Positions 1-13,903 of a DNA stretch of 64,000 nucleotides are shown here, piece by piece. Both the position numbers and the translations under genes were made by a program. The first letter of the stretch is position 1. Each line of letters starts with the position of its first letter. The notes under the pieces are model-generated. The model ran no database searches and was not told the DNA's origin. It was given only the letters and a program-made list of their open reading frames with translations. Location of the stretch: assembly GCF_012273895.1 (NCBI RefSeq), contig NC_052107.1, positions 5,890,001 through 5,954,000 of the forward strand. The letters are read 5' to 3'. The stretch is from Zerene cesonia. Lineage: Eukaryota; Arthropoda; Insecta; Lepidoptera; Pieridae.

Positions 1-3000
1 GATAACGTATTGTGTGCCACCCACGATAGTAGCAAATATATACTACAAAAATTACAACACTTCCTTATATCCGGATTTAAGCCTTGACATAAGTATCCTT
101 TGAAAGTAACGCCCAATGATCTCATACAATTGTTGCATAAAACAAAAAAACAAGTGACCCTGCTCCGATTGCTTACTTTTTTTAATAATTTTAAATTGTT
201 TTTTTTTTTAGAATTCCTTTGGAAAATAACAAGAATCGTCATGTAGAAATATATTTTTCTTTACTGAAGGAAAATATTTTAAAGACAAAATATAACTATA
301 TATCAGATTTATGTAAACTTTGATAATTTTGTGATTTCAGCTGCCCTAAATCTGGTTTAATCGTGGAGAAAACTGCCTGTCTATAATCTGGTTCAGCTCG
401 ACGATAAGTCAGCCGACAACGTAGTAATTGTCACGATTTATTTTACATTTAATCAGGTTTACTCTACTTATACTGACATTGCCTTAATATATTAAAATGA
501 ACATAATTAAAAATAAATAAGGAAAACATAATTCTCAATTTCCTCAACATAATAAAACATTAAGAAAACTGATAAATCATAATTGTCTCAACTCTCAAGC
601 AGGAAATTCAACTATCAATCATTAAGTAACAGTTGCCTCGTTAACGTTACTCAATTTAAAACTCCATCTACTCAAAATTGACTTCGGAAAATGCTTATTT
701 TATGTAATATCCTGAGGCACTATTTTAACCAAATTCATTGCTATCGTTGTATGTCGGAAGGAGCCGTTACAAGCAAAAAAAAACTGTAATTTTGGACATC
801 GACAGTAATTTGCAAAAACAAGACCAGAAAAGTATGTTGGAAACCAGTTTATAATTTATCGATACTTGTCTTTGCGAATATTTTAAATTCACGTTCACAT
901 AATTTTATTGAGAATAACCGGTACGTTGGTGTATTTACAGTTGCATTAATAAAGTTTTGACACTATTGGGAAATCGGATAGTGTCACCTCACACTCTCAA
1001 AGAAAGTGCTTCGAAAGTTTTGTAATAAAAGCAAATAATTAATGATGATGAGATGAATTAATAACTGAGCAAATATTCGTGCGACTTTTTATATAAATAA
1101 GCAAAGGAATAGTTGAAAGCAAATTATCAATTGAACAACAATTGTACAATATCATAATAATTATTAAGACATTCATTAAGACCATTTAAAAACCAAGAAG
1201 ACTTAAACAATGACCAGATCTTTGTTACAACTAATTGCATAAACATAACATATACATATTATTACATATCGCTTATGTGTGACAAGTAATGGACAAGTTC
1301 TTACATAATAGAGACGTGTGCTGAATTTAATACGATGAGAATCTTCGTGCGTACCACATAATGTCCATACTGTAATTATGTAATGATACCTGCAGGGTTC
1401 ACTAGTATTATACAACTTTTAAATATTTATTTATAATCAGTACTCACATTGTCCTTTATTATCCTTTTTGTTCTGGAATTATAGCACCGAATTTCTTGCC
1501 TCAAAACTCAAAAATCTCTTTAGACCAATTCGATATTCTAACAATGCAAGATATTTGAGCTGTTATTAGCACTGACAAAAACGGCTGTGATGTGTGAAGG
1601 TTGTGTTGCATTTGGAACAAACTTTTTCTAAAATAATTTTTTTTATGAACGGATTATAATTTTAATTCTAAAAATTCCCGGAGACAATCATTAGCCATCA
1701 TGCTGCGTGATAACGCGCATTATCTAAGGTCTTCCATCTAAAAGAAATCTTCTCCAAATAACCGCTGGAGTGGTATGATTAAAGGTCTGACTGCGGCGAC
1801 TATAATTTTACATAAAGTGATAAAAAATAAAACTCGTTATTTCATCAGAAATAAAGCTCCGAGATTAGCCTTGATGCAACCTAAATGCCGTCACAGAGTA
1901 AATATAGACTACAATATATCTACGTTTTATTTCTGCGTCGTAGAGCTTTGATCAATATTGATATATTTTTTCTATTTTCATTTTCAACTTGGGCGTTACT
2001 TCCTTCCTACCTTTAAAGAAAGCGATTACGTGTATTGAACATAATTTTGTAACGTAGTAAGTATATTAACTCCATGCTCCATACCATATCGATCTTCCAT
2101 AAGTTTTTGTCTGAATCGTCATAATTCTTATAACGATGACCATTAAGGTCATTTCAGCTTTATTTGTTATTTAAATTGCATGACTTCAATGAACGTAATT
2201 ACGTATAATATTTACAATAATTATTGAAGTAAAGTAGAATTAAAAAACATAATCAAATAGTCTTTTCATGTAAACGATACCGTTTCTGAGATATAGTTGG
2301 TAGATTAACTCTCGCGCAGTAAACGATACTGCAAACAAGGGGCGGTGTAATATAATATGTTCATTACAATATGTTTATAGCTTTCGAACACATACAGATA
2401 TACCTTGACCCAATATGGAAGAGATACCAATACAACTAGATACCGGAACCTTGAGCGGAAGATTTATAAGCAATCAATATTATCAAGTACATAAGTAGTA
2501 AACAATTGTGTTCATGAGGCGTTGTTTCGAGCACATATCATGTCAACAATATCTTCAGTGAGAAATAATTTTAGCAATTTTGCTTCATGTGGGAGGTCAC
2601 GATTGAACGTTAGAACCAGTTAGGTCCTCCATAAATGCCAAATGAAATAAAAAAGGTACCATAACAATTTGCATGAAGCAGAAGGAACTTAACGTATAAT
2701 CTTCTGTTCTATTTGATCGTGTGTTGTTTTTTTGCAACTTATTAAACTACTTCTATTGTTGTGTTACCGCAAGTCACGACCCAATTGATTATGTTATGTC
2801 GATTATAATACTTTTTACAACAGGTTGCTGTGTTTTTATTGCATTTACAACGTGTGAAATTAAAAAGTTATAGATTTATTTGTTGTAACTTTTTATTCCT
2901 GTAAGTTATGTTTCAGTAGTTATCTTATGTTCTCGCGTAATATTAATAAATATACTAAATAATGACGTAAAATATTCCATATAATATTGAAAATACACGT

Positions 3001-6000
3001 CATCTTATTAAGCTATGTATGTAATAAGGTTTCAATAAAACCACATACGACAATGTGATTTCGTGAAGCTTACATACATAACATCATTAGCGAAGCTTAT
3101 GGGTGACCTCATAACATTCAAATTCCATGACTTCGCTCCAATTACCCAAAAGTGCAATGTTGTGTAACTCTGATATAATCGGGCGCGACTGACCCGTCTA
3201 CTTGCACTTTCTAACACTTTCACGACTATTGTGAACACTGCTTGACGTAACCGCCAAATGTTTGTACTCTGGTACTTGTATTTTAACACGATACTGTTTG
3301 ATGATATCACCGTTTTATAACTCTTTAAAGAACGGTAACTGCACCGTGAACTTTTTTATTGGCTAGCAAATTGATATAAGATATTTGGTGTGTGTTATGT
3401 GTATGTAGAACACTTGCATTTCTAATGTTTGATTAATAAATATTCTTGAGACATGCTTTTATGGAAATTCTCACAATTGATCGTAAATTTTTATATTTGA
3501 CCTTTGTCAAAGCTTTGTATCATGATAATTTTTATACTGAAGAGATGTTCATATAAAAACTAAGTTCAATGTCAACTAGTTTGTAACAAAATATCAATAA
3601 AGCAAATGTATAAATTTTGAGGAATATAAAGGTTAGTTAGGTTGGTTAAGATTATCACAGAGAACATAATGCTATTTATTTATTTATTTTGATATTATAC
3701 TGTTTTAAATATATCTTCATATTTATATTTCTTTCCAAATTGTATAGAACTGATATAATAGGTAAAAGTTGATATATTTCTTAATAACAAAACTTCCTTT
3801 ATCTGGAATTTTATTTAATCACGCCCCATTTGTAAGTTTTTACCACGCAAAACTTTTTCATTTTTTCCACGCTTTTTTCTTTATTTTAATATGATACGTT
3901 TTATTATAATATATGTATAATAATATTTATCATACCTTATATTTGCATCATCAGACATGGATTCGAAGTTGAAACATAGTTATTCCGTCACAATTTATGC
4001 TAATTTTCTTTTTGTTTTACACAATAACTATTATGAAGTGTTTTTAACGATAAAATACAAAGGTGACATCGATCTCTCGTCTGGTTTCTTATTTCGGTGA
4101 CAAGTAACAATGTATTGATAAATTATACGTTTTAAGTACAGACAATAAAAAAACTGTAACCTTGAATAATAATATATTAATGGCCGCATTATTGTGTATC
4201 TGTAACCAGATATGATTGTAGCATTGAAAGAAAATAGAAAATGGCTGAAAACTCACTTTTAAAAATAATGGATTAAAATGTTGCTATCTATAAGACTGAT
4301 TTTTTTTTTTTGTTTTGCGATGATGCAATCTTTCGATAGTGTTCTCGCCTCATATTACATTTAAATAAACTACGAGTTACCGCGAATGACACAATAAAGT
4401 TAAATATTCAATTTTAGTTACCATTGTTTGTATCATTGTCATGATAATTCTTAAATAATGGCTAAGTATTTAAAAATATTAGCTTAAAACTATTTTGTAT
4501 TACCGGGCTAATTTACTAATTTAGTGTTTCTATTTAAATTTTATACTTACATAATGAGCTTTCCTTACAAATAAATATTATTGAACATTGAACAAGTATT
4601 ATGTATGATAATATTGGACTATTTATAAATTCAATATATTATATATCCTGCTGTACAATTCCCGAATAGTAAGCTAAAGCCATTTGACTTTCAGCCGGTG
4701 TTTCTTACATTGACAGCTGTGAAGCGAGATGCTGCACATAATGATATTATTATTTGTATATTTTTAAAACTACTTAAAAAACGGATGCATGTAACAAAAG
4801 AACAGAAAGCTGCTATGAACTGTTAAGACAATTTCCTATAAAGGAAAGCAATGTGACTTTTTTGTATGATACATATTTCAATTTTGTGGATTCTGCTAAT
4901 ATGTATGAAAGAGTGTGTTATAAACTTCGAAAAGATCTCTCACACACAGATAATTTACTCTCAAACAATTTTAGAACGAAAAACTTATATTGTGTATTAA
5001 TAACCCATTACAATAAGCTTCTGAAAAGAAGCATAAATATATTTTTTAAAACAAGGATGACGCATCTCTAAACACATATTTAATACCTGTTTCAAATAAT
5101 AATGTAGATAAAGTGTTATTTTTGATAACAAATCTGCGTAGAATAAGATAATAAAATACAAATACTTTAAATAATGTTGAATCTCTCGCTTCCTGCTAGA
5201 GGCCAGTTTCAAATAAAATACATTAGTATATCTACTTATTAAATGAATAAATTTTTAAACATTGTTATTCATAAATACTACTACTGCTTAGAACCTGCGA
5301 TAATTTGTTATTCAATAAAAAAACGGCTCCACACTTTTGAAATTAAGCATTAAAATAATTTAATTTATTTTCACCCCCCTCTCATCTTCAATAGCCGAGG
5401 AGGGCTGGAGGGAGGTGAAGTCACGGGAAAAACATCGCTATTGTATAATAAATAGGTAATGTTTGTATGTCTTTTACGCGAATTGCATTTTCCCACGGTG
5501 CCGGCGGTTTGTAAACAAAAGGAAGTGCAGAGGTCCGTTGAAACACGCACGTACTATCATTATCTGTTAGTCGATAAGAATAACATTAATTGCTTAATGT
5601 TAGGATAACTATATAATTACATGGTTTTGTTACTGAATGGTATCTAATGTGAGCTTAGTGACAACAATTTGTATTATTGTTTGGCAGTTTAAAAAATGGT
5701 ATTAGAACAAATGTTTATTAAGTCATATTTATTGATTAAATAAACATTTTTTAATCAGCTATCTTATGATAATAATGTTTTCTGAAAATAGGTACTATTA
5801 TAAAATGTACTTCATATAATATATAAAAAAAAAATAATTCCCGATAGATGTTAGATGTTAAAACATAAATAAATTTTAACAACAAAATGAGGGAAGCAAA
5901 TTTATTACTGTTACAATAACACCTGACTCTTACTTAGTCAGTAGTACCATAGATAGTATAATACTATAACTAGGTAATACTTATGTTTCTGAGATAATTT

Positions 6001-6280
6001 TACAGAGTATCTATACTAAAATAAAAATGGAGTTTGTGTGTTTGTGTGATCAGGTCAGAAATACCGAATACAAACAATAAAAATTCATAAAATCGGTCAA
6101 CGTTTCTTTACAGTCACATGGCATGTGCCCTTCCTACTAATATTATAAATTAAATACAAATACTCAAGTAAATAAAATGTGACGTTTGAGTATGACATTA
6201 ATAATTTTGATTGACAAGGCAATATAGTGCTTCTTTTCTTATAATTGCATTTTTACTACATGTGTGTTAATTCATACAGA
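1..6280. other. Gene-free AT-rich DNA
   Basis: No open frame here has recognisable protein features. A short GC-rich patch at 5377-5555 (CCCACGGTGCCGGCGG region) is the only local departure in composition; I cannot assign it. The region may belong to the long intron of the gene starting at 20019 (minus). Confidence 0.6.
6132..6150 (+). mobile_element. Helitron-like 5' end fragment
   Basis: Only the family start TCCTACTAATATTATAAAT is recognisable; the rest is absent or eroded. Confidence 0.4.
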
Positions 6281-6282
6281 GG

Positions 6283-6480
6283 GTTTTTTTATGTCATTGT
6301 CGGCAAAGGTGGTAAGCGGTAGCGGTGGACGATAAGTAAAGTCAAACATTCATTTGTAGTTATATAAAGGAATTTGCAGAGGGCTTACGTCTCTGCGAAT
6401 GGATTGACGCTTTGAAATAGTGTGGAGAAACGAAAGGATTGATGACTGGTATAATAGAAGGGACTGAAAAGGATAAGGGT
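6283..6480 (-). mobile_element. Metulj/HaSE-like SINE, strongly degraded
   Basis: Reverse copy: T-rich start, TTATGTCATTGTCGGCAA, GGTAGCGGTGGA, then GCTTACGTCTCTGCGAATGG and purine-rich remnants. Recognised by the order of eroded blocks only. Confidence 0.45.
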
Positions 6481-7098
6481 TAGAATATAAGCTTCCGATA
6501 TAGTGTAATCATTTAGTCCAAAAGCGCGATTTCATTAACTCTAAACAACTTATAACACGAGTATGTTAACATTGAAACAACCTCATCAATTAACTAACTT
6601 TTTGACTTTGACCCTAAAAACATAGCTTCTCGAGCATAAGCAAAAGAATTGTGTAGTATTGTTTCTATTTAAGGCCGACACTGTAAATTCAATTCATGTA
6701 CTTTCGCAATTAAATTTACATAGTTTAGTGGCAATCACTCCTGTCAAGGATTTTATGCATTTTGTTTCTGAATATGATCACTTCAAAATACTAAATATGG
6801 CAATGATGAACAAAACTACTACCTATAGAGCAATCGTTAAAATAGTAATAGTATAGAGCAATAATTATAGTGTATTAGTTCAATTACAATGTCACTATAA
6901 GGCCGTTTAATTGTAAGAAGTGAAGTCGATTGTCAATCCACCGGTTTTTTTTATGACGTCACTAGTGAAATTGTAATATCACGATTAATTATCACTCTGT
7001 CAACTTACCTGCGACATACCATAAATGAATGAAAGCTTACAAGCTTTAAAATATACAAGTGTATATTACTTATTTTATACCTTTAAACGAGCAATTCT

Positions 7099-7100
<2 letters not shown>

Positions 7101-7132
<32 letters not shown>
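7101..7132. repeat. (TA)16 microsatellite
   Basis: Uninterrupted TA dinucleotide run directly before the Helitron-like element at 7138. Confidence 0.95.
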
Positions 7133-7135
<3 letters not shown>

Positions 7136-7137
7136 GG

Positions 7138-7500
7138 GATCTCGGAATCGGCTCCAACGATTTTCATGAAATTTAGTATATAGGGGTTTTCGAGGGCGAT
7201 AAATCGATCTAGCTAGGAATTTTTTTTAGAAAATGTCATATTCGTGTTTTATTCGTGTTTTTTTTTCCCTGACATCTATTGGTGAATAGTAATACTATTT
7301 TGCTTCGTAGACAGCTGGATAACTGAAATAATGTCATATTCGTGTTTTATTCGTGTTTTTTTTTCCTGACATCTATTGGTGAATAATAATACTATTTTGC
7401 TTCGTAGATAGCTGGACAACTGAAATAACACAGGCACTTTTTATACCGATATTCCTACGGGATACGGACTTACGCGGTTTCAACCGCGGGTCACAGCTAG
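7138..7500 (+). mobile_element. Helitron-like element with internal tandem duplication
   Basis: The 3' end has the family signature (GGGATACGGACTTACGCGG, a short GC hairpin, then CTAG|T). The left part belongs to a related dispersed sequence (ATCTCGGAATCGGCTCCAAC, CGATCTAGCTAGG). Inside, a 98-base unit (7233-7330) is repeated directly as 7331-7427 with few changes. The left edge abuts the (TA)n tract. Confidence 0.65.
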
Positions 7501-8588
7501 TAATGATTATATGCGCAAATAATGCTTTTCTTCAAACTAGTACTACTAATCTACTCACTCTATAATCCGGCCAAATGACAACACATTCCTATCAAGCACA
7601 TAAAGAATTGCGTCCATCAGTCGAAACCTCACGAAAATAACAAAAACAAAATATGTATCAGAAATTGGAAATTGCACGTGCGCATTTTTGTTACTCTTCG
7701 TTGTACCTTCTTTCTACGATTACATACGAAATATATGTAATTATTTATATGTTAATATAAATAACTTTAGCAATCTTTGAGCAAATAAATGTGGATTATA
7801 TTCAAATACGATAAAGTATCTTAATAAAAAACCAGTTCCTGGTTAACCGAACCCTATCATAATTTAAAAAATTTAAATATCAAATTTTTTTATTACATCG
7901 ACCATTAAAATTATTAATAAATTAAATATATTTGGTCAAACAATATTAAATTGAACGTATGTTATATAAGAATAATATCAACATGATTTATGAATACTTA
8001 AAATTATCATTCGGCTTAAAACACGGATGATCGGCTTTTTTGTTAAATAAACATACCTTTATAAATATTTCCTACCAATACTACTTCATATAACAAAAAA
8101 TAATGAAACGCAAAAATAAATCATTTTAACGATTTTGGAACATGCGTTATTAATTAAAATGATATTTTTACAGGATTCCCACACCTTGTTGAACGTTTCT
8201 GTATGTTGTTTAATTACAAGAAATAACCGACAATACAATTATTACCTATTGCATTTGCATCACTTGTGTAGCTTCTTATCCTCATGCGAAAAAATACTAC
8301 AGGAAATTTATTTGTAGGATATTCACAATGAGGTAATTAATAAATTGATTTCTCTATCTAGTACAGTCAAACATATGGAGAGCGGTAATTGTAATTAACT
8401 ACATAGCTCCTCATTTGTTAATTATCATAGTTAAATTAGCACAATTGTTAGGGGCTATATCAGATATATGGTACAATCGATTTACCGAGATTTCAGTCCT
8501 ATGGAATCGTATGGGATTCAGTCGCGGAAACAATGGCTTCATATAATATTACGTAATTATAAAGAGGATTGATTAAAAATATAAAATA

Positions 8589-8803
8589 CTAGCTGCGGTT
8601 TCACCCGCGTAAGTTCGTATCCCGTAGGAATATCGGGATAAAAATGTTATTCTATATCCATTGCCATGCCTATATGTTATTCCAGTTGTCCAGCTATCTA
8701 CGTACCAAATTTCATTGCAATTGGTTCAGTAGTTTTTGCGTATAAGAGTAACACACACGCACACACATCCTTTCAAACTTTTGCATTTGTAATATTAGTA
8801 GGA
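8589..8803 (-). mobile_element. Helitron-like non-autonomous element, near full length
   Basis: Minus-strand copy: starts TCCTACTAATATTACAAATG (8803), contains the conserved core about the 'TACTGAACC-TTGCAATGAAATTTGGTACGTAG' region and ends in a hairpin plus CTAG at 8589-8592, flanked by A and T as Helitrons are. Its 3' part carries an extra short segment (CCATTGCCATG). No coding capacity. Confidence 0.75.
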
Positions 8804-8814
8804 TAGTTAAAAGA

Positions 8815-9058
8815 CTAAAAACACACTTAAATGATAGAATCCACTAAATTGTGTCACTTGCTCCCATATACAGTATACGTAAGGAATTAATTTCATCCTG
8901 GCGATCCTCATAGGAATGATGAAGGTAGTTCATGAAATGATAATATTGTCAGCTGTACAAAGTTTGAAGCAATTTTACTGTTCTCTCGTGAGTGAGTCAA
9001 AATCGAGTTTAAATGAGTCGGTCACTATACAAACCTATAGGTGAAGCCAATAAAAGTG
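8815..9058. repeat. Duplicated block, copy A (runs into the gap)
   Basis: Shares ordered words with 10958-11650: GATAGAATC, CTTGCTCC, GTATACGTAA, GGCGATCCT, GAGTTTAAA, GGTGAAGC. It is non-coding and diverged by many substitutions. The gap at 9059 hides its right part. Confidence 0.65.
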
Positions 9059-10058
9059 NNNNNNNNNNNNNNNNNNNNNNNNNNNNNNNNNNNNNNNNNN
9101 NNNNNNNNNNNNNNNNNNNNNNNNNNNNNNNNNNNNNNNNNNNNNNNNNNNNNNNNNNNNNNNNNNNNNNNNNNNNNNNNNNNNNNNNNNNNNNNNNNNN
9201 NNNNNNNNNNNNNNNNNNNNNNNNNNNNNNNNNNNNNNNNNNNNNNNNNNNNNNNNNNNNNNNNNNNNNNNNNNNNNNNNNNNNNNNNNNNNNNNNNNNN
9301 NNNNNNNNNNNNNNNNNNNNNNNNNNNNNNNNNNNNNNNNNNNNNNNNNNNNNNNNNNNNNNNNNNNNNNNNNNNNNNNNNNNNNNNNNNNNNNNNNNNN
9401 NNNNNNNNNNNNNNNNNNNNNNNNNNNNNNNNNNNNNNNNNNNNNNNNNNNNNNNNNNNNNNNNNNNNNNNNNNNNNNNNNNNNNNNNNNNNNNNNNNNN
9501 NNNNNNNNNNNNNNNNNNNNNNNNNNNNNNNNNNNNNNNNNNNNNNNNNNNNNNNNNNNNNNNNNNNNNNNNNNNNNNNNNNNNNNNNNNNNNNNNNNNN
9601 NNNNNNNNNNNNNNNNNNNNNNNNNNNNNNNNNNNNNNNNNNNNNNNNNNNNNNNNNNNNNNNNNNNNNNNNNNNNNNNNNNNNNNNNNNNNNNNNNNNN
9701 NNNNNNNNNNNNNNNNNNNNNNNNNNNNNNNNNNNNNNNNNNNNNNNNNNNNNNNNNNNNNNNNNNNNNNNNNNNNNNNNNNNNNNNNNNNNNNNNNNNN
9801 NNNNNNNNNNNNNNNNNNNNNNNNNNNNNNNNNNNNNNNNNNNNNNNNNNNNNNNNNNNNNNNNNNNNNNNNNNNNNNNNNNNNNNNNNNNNNNNNNNNN
9901 NNNNNNNNNNNNNNNNNNNNNNNNNNNNNNNNNNNNNNNNNNNNNNNNNNNNNNNNNNNNNNNNNNNNNNNNNNNNNNNNNNNNNNNNNNNNNNNNNNNN
10001 NNNNNNNNNNNNNNNNNNNNNNNNNNNNNNNNNNNNNNNNNNNNNNNNNNNNNNNNNN
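9059..10058. other. Assembly gap (1000 N)
   Basis: Exactly 1000 N, probably a placeholder size. Frames reading through it are not genes. Confidence 0.99.
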
Positions 10059-11013
10059 ATATTATATTTTATATATATAAATGTATAGGGGAAGGCAATC
10101 ATTATTGAATATGACTTTTTTCAGTGTTATTGTTTTGACTTAATGCAATGGAAGGCATTGCAGGAAGGTAAAATATCTTATGCCATTGACGCATAAGCAA
10201 TAATTTTTAATGAACCGTAAAAATCTAATACAAAGTCCACGGGAAAATCTTGCTTATGAATAACAAAATGACATGCAACTTTTTAATAGAAACTTATTTT
10301 AATAAGGAAAGTGTTTCAAAAATCCCCTAGCGCAATATTGGATGAAAATTATCCCTGTGTTAGTTTATTATGATAAATTCGTATTCATCTATACTTCGTA
10401 GGACGAAATCCAGATAATACGGTTTTTTAAAAGAAGATTTAATTACACTATTGTTGATAATAATCTGGAATTATCTGTAGATGTTTGTCCCATATTGCTC
10501 TTTTATTAAAATAACTGAACATTTTGGTTGCAATTTGATTTACAAATTATTTCCTAAATTAAGTAAGGTAAAATTTATTCGTATATCGCTCATCAAAAGT
10601 CACTTATAAAAAAGAGAAATAGACTATTTAACTATTGTTTCTCGTTTATACACTTCGGAGGTAAATTGCCTAACTTTTTAATTTATCGTCGGCGAATAGA
10701 GGAGTATTTCGAAAGTATTGTATTGACGTCTGCCTATTACACAAAGTAAATATCACTTTTTATAAATGCATAAAGTTGTGTTTACCGTTCGTGATTGAAT
10801 CAAGTCAATATGGCTAAACAGTCACACGATATGGTACGGTCTGTATGAATACTGCGTGTGAACTTTCACGCATTTTGCAATCTACCTCAGCAATACAAAC
10901 ATTAAATAAATGTTAAGTACGTAAGTTAGAACGATAATAATAGTTAAAAAAATATTAAACACGCTTCTATGATAGAATCAATTAAATTTTCAGGCTTGCT
11001 CCTGTATAAAGTA

Positions 11014-11100
11014 CTAGCTGCGCCCCGCGGGTTCAGTAGTTTTTGCGTGAAAGTGCAACAAACACACACACATCCTTACAAATTTATAATATTAGTAGGA
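11014..11100 (-). mobile_element. Helitron-like element with large internal deletion
   Basis: Both ends of the family are present (CTAG plus GC hairpin on the left, TCCTACTAATATTATAAA on the right), but the middle is missing: the terminal CCGCGGGG hairpin is fused directly to the 'ACTACTGAAC' core. About 87 bases remain of roughly 200. Confidence 0.7.
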
Positions 11101-11107
11101 TTTAATT

Positions 11108-11457
11108 GTGGTAGTCGAGCACGCTTCGGCACGAATTGGGCCAGCTCGCACCGGGGAAGTACCACACCCCCACAGAAGACCGGCGTGAAATAGCATACTG
11201 CTGTGTTTCGTTCGGTGAGTGGGGGAGCCGGAGGCCCATTTCCCTTTCCTTACCCTTCCCATTCCATTCCTTTATTCCTATAACCAATCCTTTCCCAACC
11301 CCTTTCCAATTTGGAGGCGGCAATCCATTTGGAGAGACGTAAGGTCTGCAAACGATGTTACGCCTCTCCAAATGTTCATGGGCGGTAGTAGCGCTTACCA
11401 TCAGGCGACCTACTAGCTCCATTACCGACGGTGACATAAAAAAAAAAAAAAAAAAAA
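11108..11457 (+). mobile_element. Metulj/HaSE-like SINE, full length with poly-A tail
   Basis: About 350 bases starting GTGGTAGTCGAGCACGCTTC, with internal GGGCCAGCTCGCACCGGGG and GTGAGTGGGGGAGCCGGAGG, a pyrimidine-rich middle, the 3' block ATGTTCATGGGCGG and an A19 tail. AGGAT occurs on both sides and may be the target-site duplication. It inserted at the edge of the deleted Helitron at 11014-11100. Open frames here (for example 11136-11342) are by-products. The family name is tentative. Confidence 0.7.
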
Positions 11458-13704
11458 GGATAGTATAGAGTATACGTAAAGAAATTATTTAATCCAGGCG
11501 ATCCTAATCAGAATAATAAGTTAAACTCATAAAATAATTTGAACTTTACTGTACAAATGTTTTAATTACATCCATTTAAAGTGGGTCAAAATTGAGTTTA
11601 AAGAAGTGGTTTACTTATGAACATACAGGTGAAGCTAACATAGAACCGTGTTAATGAGATTACGTTTTTAATTACATAATATTATGATATAACTTATAAG
11701 TAATATTAAAAATGTACAATAAAAACATATTTTGTATAGAAATATGAGATGAAGAGATATTGTATAAATGGGGAGGTGTTCGCTTTTATTGAGCAGATCT
11801 GTCACCGCCCACGTCATAATAACTCAGTTGTCTCAAACCTTTTTTAAACACAAATCATGAATTGACGATTAAAGAAAGGTTTTTTGTATAAAATTGAAAA
11901 AGAGAAATGTTTTATCCCTCGAAAGTTATGAATATATAACTTGAAGAATTATAATATGAATATTGAAGAATAACAAGTACGATATAATTTTTTGATATAC
12001 TAAGGTGTGATAATATAATAAAAACCTTCAGTGCGATACGATTGCGAAATTCATTTTAAACAAATTTAAACTATGCTTCGTTCATATCTTACTTTAAACG
12101 TCATTTCGCGAAAGTGAAGCATGCGTACGTAATTTATAAAAATTCTCTACTAAAATAAACAAAAATAAGATCGAAAAAAACTTATTCAAATCGGTTATAA
12201 TTTTTCTACTCAATAAAACGGGAAAAGGTTTTCAACGCCCTATGTTACATTAAACTAAGTTCACGACTTCAATGCAGGGTCAAGTGCGTATGATCCCTAA
12301 ATGTAATTTGGAACAATTGACGCTTTTCCTGATTGTTATATCATTCACTGACGTATTGACTTAGCGTATCTAAAACATCTTAATATATTTCGATAGATAT
12401 GAAGCCAGTTCTACTATAAATATGTATTTTTGAACTCGCTTTAGTCACAAGTAATAATGATTCAACATGTTTACAAACATTTCCACTAAAAGTAAAATAA
12501 AAGACGTTAGACTGGTCCATCGCATTCACACATGCCTGACGCATCGTGTTTGTTCACAAGAGATGACGCCAAAATAAGGAACGCACACGGCGCACTGTCC
12601 TGATGAAACGTATTTGATTTTATATGCAAGTGCTTTATCCATACCTCTGACCAGTTTAAAATAGAACTTAAAGGGCAAAAGAAAAACCAGATTATGATAA
12701 GCAAGGAACCGGATAGATATGTTTTGTATATAACTTGTCCGAGGTGGATTTCGGTGGTTGAGTAATTCTAAGATAGTTTAATAGGAATTATGTTGACGTG
12801 TTTGCATAAAATCAAATTATATCAATATCAGTGCAAGACATAGAAAATATACATCAATATATATGTTGATTAGTGGTAAGCAGTACCGAATTGCCTAAAG
12901 ACGTTTTCAGGCAGATCTAACTGCACTATAAGATTTTTGTAGTGTTACAATTGTTTCATATAACCAATCAGCCGAAAACAGTAGTGGATATTTCCTCAGA
13001 GTAAACAACAAATTCAAGACAGCCATAATAAAATAACGTAATGCGGTCAGCAATGCCACGGCTATTTAGCTAATCGTGTCATAACAATTATACGATTTTA
13101 TAATATCGTAAGGTGCCAGTACTTCGTCGTTCAGTGATTGCGCGCATACCAATAAATTTATGTATATATTGTATATTATTGTGTACCAATCACTTTGCTA
13201 AAAATATCAGAAACTTTTGTGACGTGGAGTGTTTGTAGCGTAGAGTATTTCATTATTGAAACGACCATTTGAGCTGTCAGTCGAGTTCGTACAGTTGTTT
13301 TTCTAGACTGCAACCTACTACTATGAACTATAAAATCATGACGAAATACAAGGTAAATGATATGAATTATTTTATATTCTATCAGCCGTGGATTACTGCG
13401 TAGGATTCGTCTTGAGATGAAGCGTTTAACTTGTTCTAGAAGGAGAGCAATGTGTAAGTATCTATCTACTATCTACTTACTATCTACTATCCGAGCCAAT
13501 TGAGAACAGGATCGCACAAATTTATATTGTCAATAAAACACTAATCTTATAGAATGTCTTATAAGATATCAATATTACGTATATAAATTTATGCAAAATG
13601 TTATTTCTTGAATAATAATTACCCTTAATTTTTCATAATATCAAATAGCAATTCATTTGCACCGTCCAACCCCATCACTAAGTCTAAACAGGAATTTATT
13701 TGTA

Positions 13705-13903
13705 TCCTACTAATATTATAAATTTGAAAGTTTGTTGATGTGTGTGTTTTTGTTACTCTTTCCCGCAAAAACTACTGAACCGATTGCAATTTAATTTGGT
13801 GCGTAGACAGCTGGATAACTGTAATAACATATAGGTAACTTTTTATCCCGATATTCCTACGGGATACGGACTTACGCGGGTGAAACCGCGGGGCGTAGGT
13901 AGT
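13705..13903 (+). mobile_element. Helitron-like non-autonomous element
   Basis: Plus-strand copy from TCCTACTAATATTATAAAT to the terminal hairpin (GCGGGTGAAACCGCGGGGCG). The last bases are diverged (GGTAGT instead of GCTAGT), so this copy is older than that at 63814. Confidence 0.75.

Larger units (their letters stand above)
10958..11650. repeat. Duplicated block, copy B, split by insertions
   Basis: Same ordered words as 8815-9058, offset 2138 bases at the left and 2588 at the right. The 450-base difference is accounted for by the Helitron remnant and SINE inserted between 11014 and 11457. Confidence 0.65.

Noticed and set aside
3032..3310. 92-codon minus-strand frame
   Set aside because: No motif, splice sites or neighbouring exons. 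Composition is mixed and the frame is not supported.
9013..10108. 355-codon open frames on both strands
   Set aside because: They consist of assembly-gap N translated as X. The same applies to frames over 17456-18735, 31048-31251 and 34400-35615.
11102..11437. 111-codon minus frame and two plus frames
   Set aside because: All lie inside a SINE whose other copies have different frame structure; non-coding.
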